Positions 1-8,341 of a stretch of 64,000 bases of DNA are shown here, piece after piece (position 1 is the first letter of the stretch; each line of letters starts with the position of its first letter). Made by a program: the position numbers and the translations under genes. Under the pieces are notes generated by a model. The model saw only the letters and a program-made list of their open reading frames with translations. It was not told the DNA's origin and did not search any database. The stretch is from an uncultured Thioclava sp. (GTDB taxonomy: Bacteria > Pseudomonadota > Alphaproteobacteria > Rhodobacterales > Rhodobacteraceae): NCBI RefSeq assembly GCF_913064665.1, contig NZ_CAJYBT010000015.1:16611-80610 (forward strand), given 5' to 3'.

Positions 1-393
1 CACAGCTTCGGCTGAGAGGGTAAGGTCGCGCGGCAGGCGGTTTCCATCGACCAAGACATGATCGGGGCGCTTGGGCAGTCCCGTAACCGCGCGGCACATC
101 GCCAGATGCGAGGCTTGCAGGATGTTTATCGCGTCAATTTCTTCGACGCTGGCATGGGCAACGCAAAATTGCGCGGTTTGCATGATCTCAGCGGCAAGCT
201 TGGCGCGTTTCGCCGCACTGAGCTTTTTCGAATCGTTCAACCCTGCGGGGATATGAGCCGGATCCAGCACCACTGCCGCCGCCGTTACAGGGCCACAAAG
301 CGGGCCGCGCCCCACCTCGTCAACGCCAGCGATTACGGTGAAGCCGCGCAAAAGGGCGGCGCTTTCGAAGGAAAAATCGGGGGCTTGTGTCAT
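1..393 (-). CDS. rnhB: Ribonuclease HII (3' end outside the window)
   Basis: RNase HII cuts the RNA strand of RNA/DNA hybrids and starts repair of ribonucleotides misincorporated into DNA. The N-terminal 131 residues are visible. They contain the family signature [14 protein letters not shown] at about residues 23-36, with D25 and E26 as the first metal ligands, then NDSKKLS and a VDGN motif near the truncated end. The family is usually about 200 residues, so roughly a third is beyond the left edge. The ATG at 393 gives a normal-length N terminus before the signature. The next gene upstream on this strand (496-885) ends in a hairpin terminator, so rnhB probably has its own promoter. Confidence 0.93.
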   Translation of the reverse strand, partial: MTQAPDFSFESAALLRGFTVIAGVDEVGRGPLCGPVTAAAVVLDPAHIPAGLNDSKKLSAAKRAKLAAEIMQTAQFCVAHASVEEIDAINILQASHLAMCRAVTGLPKRPDHVLVDGNRLPRDLTLSAEAV

Positions 394-430
394 CGCACCG
401 AGATGCCCCGGTTTAGCGTCGCGTTCAACG

Positions 431-456
431 AAAAAGCGGGGGCACTTGGCCCCCGC
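431..456 (-). terminator. Intrinsic terminator of the small exported protein gene
   Basis: Read on the minus strand, an 8-bp GC-only stem (GCGGGGGC paired with GCCCCCGC, 5-nt loop) is followed directly by five T residues. It lies 40 bases after the stop codon of the gene at 496-885 and before rnhB. Confidence 0.78.
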
Positions 457-495
457 CCTGCTCGACGGTGCGTTCTGTGGCACCTGCCTGCTGAC

Positions 496-885
496 TTAGC
501 GACGTGAGTCGCGCCCGTAATAGGCGTTGCGATCCCAGTGATTGCGGTCCCAGCGATTGCGATCATAGGCATCGTTGCGACGCTCCACACGGCGTTCAAA
601 GCGGCGCTCGTCACGGCGATCCACACGGCGGTCGCCATGGTGGCCGTGACGATGCACTTCGCGATACACAACACGCGGCGGCGGCGGCGGCGCATGACGC
701 ACGCGGCGTTGGTTGTTGTTTGCGGAATCAAGGATCAGCGCCGCAGCCCCAATCCCCAAGATGACGGTCAACGCCTGACGGTCCTTCTGGCCCAGCGCCG
801 CCGCAGGGCTCGCGGTGGCGGCAAAGGTGCCCAAAGCCAGCGCGGAGGCGGTGAACAAAGCGGTCATTTTGGTTTTGAGTGACAT
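496..885 (-). CDS. Small exported Arg/Asp-rich low-complexity protein
   Basis: The product is 129 residues of unknown function. Residues 1-30 form a signal peptide (MSLKTKM, then a hydrophobic stretch, then SPAAA). A second hydrophobic helix (about 40-53) is followed by a proline run and a His/Arg-rich tail in which DRR, ERR and DRN units repeat (DRRVDRRDERRFERRVERRN, then three DRN units). The ATG at 885 is chosen because AAAGGA lies 6 bases upstream. A longer frame to 927 has no such site and would bury the signal peptide. The tail resembles the charged C termini of RcnB-type and other alphaproteobacterial periplasmic proteins, but no firm family assignment is possible. It has its own terminator. 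Confidence 0.75.
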   Translation of the reverse strand: MSLKTKMTALFTASALALGTFAATASPAAALGQKDRQALTVILGIGAAALILDSANNNQRRVRHAPPPPPRVVYREVHRHGHHGDRRVDRRDERRFERRVERRNDAYDRNRWDRNHWDRNAYYGRDSRR

Positions 886-1053
886 GGTCAGTCCTTTCGG
901 TAGGGCGACCCACCGGGGCCGCATCAAAGCGATAAGTCACCCTCATCCCAATCGGCTTGGACAGACAATAACGCCGCGATGTTATCGGATAGCAGCCCCA
1001 CCAACCCCCTTTGGCTATTGAATAACATTGCCGGTTTGCGCAACGTGGTCGGC

Positions 1054-1335
1054 ATGAAACAGCTTATCCTCATATGCGCCTTCATCGGCATGGCAAGCAC
1101 GGCACAGGCCGAGTGTTATGCCGATTACAAGGCCAAGCGCGACGACCCGTTGCAGCTGCAATATGGCGTGGCGAGAGTCTCGGATAAGGCGTGCTCGAAA
1201 CAGGGGGCCGCGCGCGAATTAGCGCCGAGGCTCAAGTCTGCGGGCTGGACCTTGTTGACGGTTGTCTCCACATTCGGCCCCGAAGGCTTAGCGCAAAGGA
1301 AGGCCAGTGCCGGACCATTTTACCTCCGTTACTGA
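1054..1335 (+). CDS. Small secreted two-cysteine protein, conserved-hypothetical type
   Basis: The product is 93 residues with a clear signal peptide (MKQLILICAFIGMASTAQA, likely cleaved before ECYADYK). The mature part has two cysteines (CYADYK near its start and KACSKQ about 25 residues later) that could form one disulfide. I do not recognise a function. The ATG at 1054 is preferred over an upstream in-frame ATG at 979 because it begins the signal peptide. Its last 29 bases overlap the start of the next gene in another frame, which suggests translational coupling with the membrane winged-helix protein. Confidence 0.72.
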   Translation: MKQLILICAFIGMASTAQAECYADYKAKRDDPLQLQYGVARVSDKACSKQGAARELAPRLKSAGWTLLTVVSTFGPEGLAQRKASAGPFYLRY

Positions 1336-2011
1336 CAGTTTGCGGCTGGGTTCGCGCGCGGTGATCGGCGGAATCGCGGCGGTGGTCGCGATTCTGGCGA
1401 TAGCGGCGGGGCTGTTATTTGCCGCACTGCCCGATGCCAACGCGTTCAACGCGCGGGTCGAGCAGATTTTCGTGCAAAACGACAACCTCACCTCGCAGGC
1501 TGAGATCAAGCTGCTGGAAGTGCTCGCGCAATCGGGCACCGCGTTTTCCGATGTGCTCAGTTCTTATCGCGTGATCATTTTCATCCTGCTGATCTTTGCG
1601 GCGGCGCTTTTGATCGTCACACTGATCTTCTTGCTGCTGCTGATCGGTCTCAACCGTCGCATGATCGAGATTCGCCGCGCCGGGATCGAGGTGCAATCTT
1701 TGCACATCCTGCGCAGCGAAAACGCCGTGATGCTCAACGATATGGCGTTCTCGTTGACCCCCGCCGCGATTGAGACCCTTTCGGTGCTGGCCGAGGCACG
1801 GATGGATGACGATATCCTCACCGGGGTGCAGATCGAAGCGATGATATCGGGCCGATCCGAGGCCGATTGCGACGAAGCCGCAGGTGCCACACGCATCAAA
1901 CGGCTGCGCGATGCGCTGGGAAATCAGCTGGTGACAGAGCTGCTGGTGCGCAATATCGCGCGCAAGGGCTATGCGCTGAGCGTCGCGAAAGAGGCGATCC
2001 GCGTCGATTGA
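1307..2011 (+). CDS. Membrane protein with C-terminal winged-helix-like domain
   Basis: The product is 234 residues with two strong membrane helices (about 18-41 and 88-115) enclosing a periplasmic loop of about 45 residues. The C-terminal cytoplasmic part (about 150-226) reads like an OmpR/PhoB-type winged helix: it opens with LTPAAIETLSVL, has a recognition-helix-like segment TRIKRLRDALG, and ends with the hairpin signature RNIARKGYAL. Known membrane winged-helix regulators such as ToxR and CadC carry this domain at the N terminus, so the order here is reversed. The start is GTG at 1307, behind AAAGGA, inside the end of the secreted-protein gene. Its target genes are unknown and the domain call is by eye. 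Confidence 0.72.
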   Translation: MPDHFTSVTDSLRLGSRAVIGGIAAVVAILAIAAGLLFAALPDANAFNARVEQIFVQNDNLTSQAEIKLLEVLAQSGTAFSDVLSSYRVIIFILLIFAAALLIVTLIFLLLLIGLNRRMIEIRRAGIEVQSLHILRSENAVMLNDMAFSLTPAAIETLSVLAEARMDDDILTGVQIEAMISGRSEADCDEAAGATRIKRLRDALGNQLVTELLVRNIARKGYALSVAKEAIRVD

Positions 2012-2074
2012 GTCCGGTTGCACCGCTGTCACATGCACCTTATATCCCGGGCCTGTCCTGCCGGGGGAAAAGCC

Positions 2075-3169
2075 ATGTCTGACACGCCCTTCTACCTGAT
2101 CGACGAAATGCGCCTTCTTGAAAATATGCGCAAGATCGAACGCCTGCGCGAACGCTCGGGGGCGAAGGCGCTGCTGGCGCTGAAATGCTTTGCCACATGG
2201 TCGGCCTTTGACATCATGCGCCCCTATCTGGATGGCACGACGTCGAGCTCGCTGTTCGAGCTGCATCTGGGGCGCGAGAAATTCGGCAAGGAAACCCATG
2301 CCTATTCCGTGGCGTGGTCTGATGGCGAAATCGACGAAGCCATCGGGTATGCCGACAAGATCATCTTCAATTCGCTGAGCCAGCTTGACCGTTTCGGCGA
2401 CAAGGCCGCGCATATCGAACGTGGGCTGCGGCTCAATCCACGGTTTTCGACCAGCGGCTTCGATCTGGCCGATCCGGCGCGGCCGTTCTCGCGTCTGGGC
2501 GAGTGGGATACCGAGCGGCTTGAGGCGGCTATGGGGCGGATCTCGGGCGTGATGATCCACTATAACTGCGAGAATAGTGACTTTGCGCTGTTCGATCACC
2601 AGCTTGGCCGGATCGAGGCAGAGTTCGGCGATATCCTCAAGCGGCTCGATTGGGTCAGCCTTGGCGGTGGCATCCATTTCACCGGCGAAGGCTATCCGCT
2701 GGATGATCTCGCGGATCGGCTGAAACGCTTCTCTGACGATTTCGGCGTGCAGGTCTATCTCGAGCCCGGCGAAGCGGCGATCACGCAGACCGCCAGCCTT
2801 GAAGTGACGGTGCTGGATATTCTCGACAACGGCAAAAAGATCGCCATCGTCGACAGCTCGATCGAAGCGCATATGCTGGACCTGCTGATCTATCGCGAAA
2901 CGGCCAAGCTGCCCCAGAACGGCACGCATGAATATCAGATCGCGGGCAAGACCTGTCTGGCGGGCGATATCTTTGGCGATGGCAAATTCGATGCGCCCTT
3001 GCAGATTGGCGACCGGATTTCGATTGCCGATGCAGCCGGTTACACGATGGTCAAAAAGAACTGGTTTAACGGCGTGAACATGCCCGCAATCGCAATTCGC
3101 CGTGCCGATGGCACGATCGAGCGGATTCGAGATTTCACCTATGAGGACTACCTGTCCTCATTGTCCTGA
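2075..3169 (+). CDS. nspC: Carboxynorspermidine/carboxyspermidine decarboxylase
   Basis: This is a PLP-dependent fold-III decarboxylase that converts carboxy(nor)spermidine to (nor)spermidine, the last step of the AdoMet-independent polyamine route. Seen: 364 residues, the normal family length. The catalytic-lysine segment ALLALKCFATWS lies near residue 35-45, a glycine-rich phosphate-binding loop is SLGGGIHF, and EPGEA and the C-terminal catalytic-cysteine region TCLAGDIFGDG follow. The ATG at 2075 has GGGGGAAAA just upstream. The gene for the preceding enzyme follows 49 bases downstream on the same strand, so the two steps are probably co-transcribed. Confidence 0.93.
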   Translation: MSDTPFYLIDEMRLLENMRKIERLRERSGAKALLALKCFATWSAFDIMRPYLDGTTSSSLFELHLGREKFGKETHAYSVAWSDGEIDEAIGYADKIIFNSLSQLDRFGDKAAHIERGLRLNPRFSTSGFDLADPARPFSRLGEWDTERLEAAMGRISGVMIHYNCENSDFALFDHQLGRIEAEFGDILKRLDWVSLGGGIHFTGEGYPLDDLADRLKRFSDDFGVQVYLEPGEAAITQTASLEVTVLDILDNGKKIAIVDSSIEAHMLDLLIYRETAKLPQNGTHEYQIAGKTCLAGDIFGDGKFDAPLQIGDRISIADAAGYTMVKKNWFNGVNMPAIAIRRADGTIERIRDFTYEDYLSSLS

Positions 3170-3218
3170 AGGGCGCTCGCGCCCCCTTCCCCTGTCCAAT
3201 CAAAAGGAGACAGCCGAA

Positions 3219-4466
3219 GTGAAAAAGAACGTGCTCATCATCGGAGCGGGCGGTGTCGCGCAAGTCGTGGCCCATAAATGCGCGCAGAATAACGATATTT
3301 TCGGCGATCTTCACATCGCCTCGCGCACCAAAGCGAAATGCGACGCGATTCTTGACAGCGTGCGCGAAAAGGGTGCGATGAAGATCGAGGGCACGTTTGA
3401 GGCCCATGCGCTGGACGCGATGGATGTCGCCGCGACCGCCGAACTGATCCGCAAGACGGGCGCGCAGATCGTGATAAATGTTGGCTCGGCTTTCGTGAAC
3501 AAATACGTGCTCGATGCCTGTATCGAGACCGGTGCGGCCTATATCGACACCGCAATTCACGAAGAGCCCGACAAAATTTGCGAGGCTCCGCCGTGGTATG
3601 CCAATTACGAGTGGAAGAAACGCGATCTCTGCGCGCAAAAGGGCGTAACGGCAATTTTGGGTGCCGGGTTTGATCCGGGCGTGGTCAACGCCTATGCCCG
3701 CTTTGCCGCCGATCAGATGGACACGGTCAAATCTATCGACATCGTCGATATTAACGCAGGCTCGCACGGCAAGTATTTTGCGACCAATTTCGACCCTGAA
3801 ATCAATTTCCGCGAGTTCACCGGCACGGTCTATTCTTGGCAGCAAGGTGCGTGGCAGGAAAACGCGATGTTCGAAGTGGGCCACGAATGGGATTTGCCCG
3901 TCGTGGGCAAGCAGAAAGCCTATATGTCGGGCCATGATGAGGTGCACTCGCTGGCCGCGAATTACCCCGATGCCGATGTGCGCTTCTGGATGGGCTTTGG
4001 CGATCACTACATCAACGTTTTCACCGTGCTGAAAAATATCGGCCTGCTGTCGGAAAAACCGGTGATGACGGCAGAGGGGCAAGAGGTCATCCCGCTCAAG
4101 GTGGTCAAGGCCTGCCTGCCTGATCCGTCCTCGCTGGCTCCGAATTATACCGGCAAGACCTGCATCGGCGATGTAGTCAAAGGCGTGAAAGACGGCGTCG
4201 AGACCGAGCTGTTTGTCTATAACGTCGCCGATCACAAAGAGGCCTATGAAGAGGTCGGCTCGCAGGGCATTTCCTACACCGCGGGCGTGCCCCCGGTCGC
4301 CGCCGCGATCTTGGTCGCGCAAGGCGATTGGGACGCCAAGACGATGAAAAACGTCGAAGAACTGGACCCGAAGCCGTTCTTTACCGTACTCGACCGGATC
4401 GGCCTGCCCACGCGGGTGCAAATCGGCGGATTGGGTGGTGCGGACAAAGCCTGGACCGAGATCTGA
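3219..4466 (+). CDS. Carboxynorspermidine/carboxyspermidine synthase (dehydrogenase), saccharopine-dehydrogenase family
   Basis: This NADPH-dependent enzyme condenses aspartate semialdehyde with a diamine to give the carboxylated polyamine that NspC decarboxylates. The 415-residue product opens with a Rossmann motif (IIGAGGVAQVV at about 7-17) and has features of the Lys1/saccharopine reductase family such as GAGFDPGVVNAYARFA. The start is GTG at 3219, nine bases after AGGAG; an upstream in-frame ATG lies inside nspC and lacks a ribosome site. The pairing with nspC makes this assignment much stronger than a generic saccharopine dehydrogenase call. A strong inverted repeat follows the stop. 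Confidence 0.9.
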   Translation: MKKNVLIIGAGGVAQVVAHKCAQNNDIFGDLHIASRTKAKCDAILDSVREKGAMKIEGTFEAHALDAMDVAATAELIRKTGAQIVINVGSAFVNKYVLDACIETGAAYIDTAIHEEPDKICEAPPWYANYEWKKRDLCAQKGVTAILGAGFDPGVVNAYARFAADQMDTVKSIDIVDINAGSHGKYFATNFDPEINFREFTGTVYSWQQGAWQENAMFEVGHEWDLPVVGKQKAYMSGHDEVHSLAANYPDADVRFWMGFGDHYINVFTVLKNIGLLSEKPVMTAEGQEVIPLKVVKACLPDPSSLAPNYTGKTCIGDVVKGVKDGVETELFVYNVADHKEAYEEVGSQGISYTAGVPPVAAAILVAQGDWDAKTMKNVEELDPKPFFTVLDRIGLPTRVQIGGLGGADKAWTEI

Positions 4467-4506
4467 ACCGCGACCAGATTAAAGCCAAAAAGGCGGGAAT
4501 AGAGAC

Positions 4507-4554
4507 AAATTCAGGGGCGCACCGATCAGCAATGGTGCGCCCCTGAATTTTGAG
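4507..4554 (+). terminator. 17-bp perfect hairpin, probable bidirectional terminator
   Basis: A perfect 17-bp inverted repeat (AAATTCAGGGGCGCACC and its complement, 10-nt loop, 4507-4550) ends in four T residues on the plus strand and is flanked by A/T on the other side. It sits between the end of the polyamine operon and the end of the convergent gene at 4699. Confidence 0.7.
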
Positions 4555-4698
4555 TCATCTGTGGCGATCTACGAGATCCTGTCCCCTTGGAAAGGGCTAA
4601 GAACTTGGCCGCTTTCCCAGGAAAACTCCGTTTGCACGTCGCAACTAGACCCCCATCTACCTGAGGCCCGCAAACAGGAAATGACCGCAAGAATTACC

Positions 4699-6180
4699 TT
4701 AGCTTGCTGCTGGCTTTTCGTCCTCGGCGCTCATCTGCTCGCTCGCCTCGACCACCTCGGCATCCACGATGGACTCCTCAGGATCTGACGCAGGCGCAGA
4801 TGCAGGTTTGCCCACGATCAGCGGCAACATCTCGGCCCCATTGGGCAACGGCGCGGCATGCTGTGTCGTTTCGCGCCAGCTCAAAGTGTCGAAACCACCG
4901 CAATTGTCACAAATCGGCGTCCATTCGGACTGGATATTCTGACAATTATCGCAGCACCATTGCGGGCCACGCGGAGCCGTCAGCGCACAGGTCAACCAAC
5001 CGCGCACAACGGCATCATCCGCGCCCTCGCCACGCTCTACCGCCGCCATGATCGCAAGCACGCGCGCGGTGGGATGTGTCTCGGGCAGATCGCCCAGCGC
5101 CCGACGGGCTGCCGGGAAATCTTCGGCGGAAATGTTCAACTCGGCTTTCAAAAGCCGTGTCTCTTCGTGCTCGGGTCGCGTCACCAACAGTTTGTCAAAC
5201 CGCTTGAGCCGCTTGGCAGGCGCTTCATCAGGCGCGATCGCGGCATAGGCCGCCGCCAAGTCCGGATGCGGTTGCACCCCCCAGGCTTTGCGCAAAATAC
5301 GCTCTGCCGCGCGGGGCTTGTCTTTCTCGATGTAAGACCGTGCCGCCATCACCACCGCCGGTATCAGATCGGGCGAGGACTTCGCCGCAGCAATCGCTGC
5401 TTCACGCGCCTCAACGCTCGCACCTTCAGCCATGACATCCTTGGCCTCTTGCAGAGCCATCACTGCATCGCGCCGCTTATGCACGTCGCGCGGCAACTCG
5501 CCTTGGCGCAGCTTGGATTGAAGTACGCCACGCGCGCCCTTCCAATCGCCTTTTTCCGTCTGTAATTTCAGCAGCGTATCTTGAACCTCGCGGTGACGCG
5601 GTTTGAGCGCATAGGCCTTTTTGGCCAATTCCAGCGCGGTGGTCGTGTCACCCTCTTCCAGCTTTTGGCGCATCAAGCCGCGCACGCCCACAAACCGCGT
5701 GCGATCATCGCCCAGAAGGCGCTTGTAAACTTCGCTGGCCTTCTTCGTATCGCCGATCTGTTCAGCCGCCTGCGCGGTGAGCAGATTGGTCAACTCAGGG
5801 CGCTGCAAATAACGCTCGGCCTTGGCCGCTTTGGACAGTGCCAACCGCCCTTCGCCTGCCGCCGCAGCCATCATGCCTTCGGCGAGTGCCTCATAGCCTT
5901 TGCGTTCCCGGTTGCGATCAAAATAGCGGCTGATCGCGGTTTCATCCCCCGAGATAAAGCGCAGAAACGCCACCAAGAACCCCACGATCCGGATCACCAA
6001 CCAAATCGCCACAAACAACAAGATCGCCGCGATCACCGCCTGCAACGGACCAAGCGTGAACTCCATTCCCAGCGTCGAAATCCGCAATCCGCCTGACATA
6101 TCCGCCAGATGTGACGCCCCCAGCGTGGCTGCAGCCACGACGACAAGGAACAGGGCAACTTTTATAAAGGTCCAGATCAT
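4699..6180 (-). CDS. HemY-N/TPR membrane protein with C-terminal zinc ribbon
   Basis: The product is 493 residues. Two membrane helices (about 3-24 and 45-70) precede a long helical TPR-like region typical of the HemY N-terminal family, a tetrapyrrole-operon protein whose biochemical role is not settled. Near residues 409-427 is a rubredoxin-like zinc ribbon: two CDNC knuckles about ten residues apart in a Trp-containing context. It is followed by an acidic tail. The ATG at 6180 has GAGGAAC upstream; a 14-residue longer frame would remove the membrane-first N terminus. The gene lies ten bases after the mitofilin-like gene and two genes after hemD. It is not protoporphyrinogen oxidase. Confidence 0.85.
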   Translation of the reverse strand: MIWTFIKVALFLVVVAAATLGASHLADMSGGLRISTLGMEFTLGPLQAVIAAILLFVAIWLVIRIVGFLVAFLRFISGDETAISRYFDRNRERKGYEALAEGMMAAAAGEGRLALSKAAKAERYLQRPELTNLLTAQAAEQIGDTKKASEVYKRLLGDDRTRFVGVRGLMRQKLEEGDTTTALELAKKAYALKPRHREVQDTLLKLQTEKGDWKGARGVLQSKLRQGELPRDVHKRRDAVMALQEAKDVMAEGASVEAREAAIAAAKSSPDLIPAVVMAARSYIEKDKPRAAERILRKAWGVQPHPDLAAAYAAIAPDEAPAKRLKRFDKLLVTRPEHEETRLLKAELNISAEDFPAARRALGDLPETHPTARVLAIMAAVERGEGADDAVVRGWLTCALTAPRGPQWCCDNCQNIQSEWTPICDNCGGFDTLSWRETTQHAAPLPNGAEMLPLIVGKPASAPASDPEESIVDAEVVEASEQMSAEDEKPAAS

Positions 6181-6190
6181 CTGCGGTTCC

Positions 6191-7468
6191 TCATTGATTC
6201 TGGCCAAGCTGGCCGGCCGCATCCAGCGCGGCGACCCGCGCCTGCGCCTGTGTGGACCAATCGGACAGTGCAGGTCGCGCCGCCTCGGGCAGTTTTGCGA
6301 TCTCGGTCAGGGCCGCTGTCAGATCGCCCGTATTCACATCCGCTTGCGCGCGCGACAAAACCGCATCTGGGCCATCGCCCGCTTGTGGGGTCAAAGACCG
6401 CGCGCCCGTTTGCGTCAACAAAAACGCCCCCAGCTTATCGCCCAAACTCGCCCCGCTACCCGCCTTGCGTGCCGCAGCGAGCGCCAAGCGCGCCGCCTCG
6501 GGGAAACTGGCCTGTAGCGATTGCAATGTAGGCACGTCCCCGCTCAATGCAGCAGGAATAGAGACACCCGCCGCCTGCAAATCAGCCCGCGCCGGATCAA
6601 GCGGAGCGCCGGCATCAAGAGCGGCCTTCATCCGCGCACTCGCCGCTTGCGCCATCGCCGCCTTTGCAGCCGCCTGCGATTGGTCTTGCAACGTCTTTGC
6701 CTGCTGCTCGGCCTGATCAATGCGATCTTGCGCGGCTTTTGCGACCGCCTCGATTTGCGCCTTGGTCGTTGCATCCACCGCGGCACCCGACGCCTCAAAC
6801 CCGGACATCTGCTTTTTCAGATCATCGAGCGTCGATTTATTCGCCCGCACCTCAGACCCGATCTGGTCCAGCGCGCCTTGCACGCCCGACAGATCCGGCG
6901 CGGGAGGCTGGGCTGATTTCAATGCGGCCAACTGGCTGCTGAGCGCGTCAATCTTACTCGATAGCGCATTCTGTTTTGCGTCGATGTCGGCAATGGCGCT
7001 GCTCTCGGGGGCAGCTGGGAACCACGCGGCAAATTGCGGCGGCAGCTTGGGGAGCGTGTAAATTGCGGCTCCTGCTCCCACGATCGCAGCAATCACACCG
7101 CCCAGAAAAAGCGGCATGAAACCGCCGCGCTTCACCGGAGCGGCAGCGGGCGGCGGCAAGATTGCGGGTTCGGGGTCTGGCGCCTCTGGCGCAGTCTCTT
7201 CCGTGGCAGTTGTGATCGCATCCTCAGCGGGCGCATCTTCAGTTGTCTGGGCTAGATCAACACTTTCATCCGCCTCAACAACGGCTTCGGACGGCGCATC
7301 ACTGGTGTCTTGGGAAACATCGGACGCCAGCTCTGTCTCATCGACGCCAGCGGGCTGCGTGTCTTGCGCGATATCCGATGATGGATCAACGCTCTCAGCT
7401 GAAGTGTTTTCGACACCATCTACTGGCTGCTCCTCGGATTTTGGTTTCCGAGTTCTTGGTTTTGCCAT
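6191..7468 (-). CDS. Bacterial mitofilin-family protein (Mic60-like)
   Basis: The product is 425 residues. It has an acidic, disordered N terminus (1-110), one membrane helix (about 117-138), a long Ala/Gln/Lys-rich coiled coil (about 160-290) and a C-terminal mitofilin-like region ending in ALSDWSTQAQARVAAL. Alphaproteobacterial mitofilins are homologous to Mic60 of mitochondrial cristae and are associated with shaping the inner membrane and contacts to the outer membrane. The ATG at 7468 has GGAGGGC upstream. Position between hemD and a HemY-N gene is the usual arrangement in this class, so a link of membrane organisation to tetrapyrrole synthesis is inferred from context only. Confidence 0.87.
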   Translation of the reverse strand: MAKPRTRKPKSEEQPVDGVENTSAESVDPSSDIAQDTQPAGVDETELASDVSQDTSDAPSEAVVEADESVDLAQTTEDAPAEDAITTATEETAPEAPDPEPAILPPPAAAPVKRGGFMPLFLGGVIAAIVGAGAAIYTLPKLPPQFAAWFPAAPESSAIADIDAKQNALSSKIDALSSQLAALKSAQPPAPDLSGVQGALDQIGSEVRANKSTLDDLKKQMSGFEASGAAVDATTKAQIEAVAKAAQDRIDQAEQQAKTLQDQSQAAAKAAMAQAASARMKAALDAGAPLDPARADLQAAGVSIPAALSGDVPTLQSLQASFPEAARLALAAARKAGSGASLGDKLGAFLLTQTGARSLTPQAGDGPDAVLSRAQADVNTGDLTAALTEIAKLPEAARPALSDWSTQAQARVAALDAAGQLGQNQ

Positions 7469-7539
7469 TGGCCACGCCCTCCAGATTCGCGCCGAAATTT
7501 CGCGGTATATAGTCAATCTAGAGAGGTGCTGCCCCCGGC

Positions 7540-8262
7540 TCAACCCGCCATCTGCGCGCGCAGCAAACGGTTTAGGGCCTCCAACACCCCAACCGCATCC
7601 GCTGTCGGCGCAACTTCAATCAGATCATATATAGAGGGCTGACAGATATCAGCTACTGCCGCGCTGATCGCTGCGACAAATAGCGGCGCATGATGATCAG
7701 GCAGTGCCTTGGTGAGGGCCCGCGCACTATTTGGTGAAAAAATCGGTATCAATAGCGGCGTCTCTCCGCGCAATGCAGCGCGCGCATCCGGCGATAGCGG
7801 GACTGACACTTGTCGGTATAAAACGATCTCATTCGTCTCTATTCCGGCGTAATCGAGCGCTTTTGCGAGATCAAACGCGATCTCTTCACCACGTGCGTGA
7901 AGCAGTCTTTCCCCGGAATACGTTGCCTTGATCACCGGTATCAGCGCCTCGGCACCACCCTCACCTGCGATCGCATGAAACCCCGCTTTGCGCGCCGCCT
8001 GCGCCGTGCGCGTGCCAACGCAATAAGCGACGCGCCCCATCGCATCTTCCCGCTCGGCAAAGACACGCACCGCATGTTGGGACGTAAAAATCAGCGCTTC
8101 GGCTGGCGGGATTGCCCCATCCAAAGGGTCGATCTCGATCAAAGGAGAGATGAGCACGGGCCAATCGGCGCCAAACCGCGCGTGAAATTGCCGGGCAAAC
8201 GCCTCGGAACTGGCACGCGGCCGCGTCAGCAGCAGAATCGGCTTCTCGATACGCTTACCCAT
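7540..8262 (-). CDS. hemD: Uroporphyrinogen-III synthase
   Basis: This enzyme closes hydroxymethylbilane with inversion of ring D to give uroporphyrinogen III, the precursor of haem, sirohaem and chlorophylls. The 240-residue length is normal. HemD sequences diverge strongly, but the order LLTRPRASS near the N terminus, LIFTSQHAVR (about 57-66), CVGTRTAQAA, the interdomain LHARGEE and IPIFSPNSARAL in the second domain are family-typical. It is first in a minus-strand operon with the mitofilin and HemY-N genes and diverges from tsaD across an 80-base gap. Confidence 0.9.
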   Translation of the reverse strand: MGKRIEKPILLLTRPRASSEAFARQFHARFGADWPVLISPLIEIDPLDGAIPPAEALIFTSQHAVRVFAEREDAMGRVAYCVGTRTAQAARKAGFHAIAGEGGAEALIPVIKATYSGERLLHARGEEIAFDLAKALDYAGIETNEIVLYRQVSVPLSPDARAALRGETPLLIPIFSPNSARALTKALPDHHAPLFVAAISAAVADICQPSIYDLIEVAPTADAVGVLEALNRLLRAQMAG

Positions 8263-8341
8263 CTGCCAAATGCGCCTCGGGATTGTGTGAACCCTTCCCC
8301 GGTGTTACCTGCGAAGCAACGCACACGCAACATCGGCCCCG

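Noticed and set aside
1415..2929. 504-codon open frame on the minus strand
   Set aside because: It lies opposite the winged-helix gene and nspC, has no domain and an Arg/His/Gln-rich composition typical of the antisense frame of GC-rich genes.
3135..4421. 428-codon open frame on the minus strand
   Set aside because: It is antisense to the carboxynorspermidine synthase gene, whose protein motifs are clear.
4699..6180. Protoporphyrinogen oxidase HemY
   Set aside because: No FAD-binding motif is present; only the HemY-N/TPR family applies, and hemJ elsewhere in the window supplies the oxidase.
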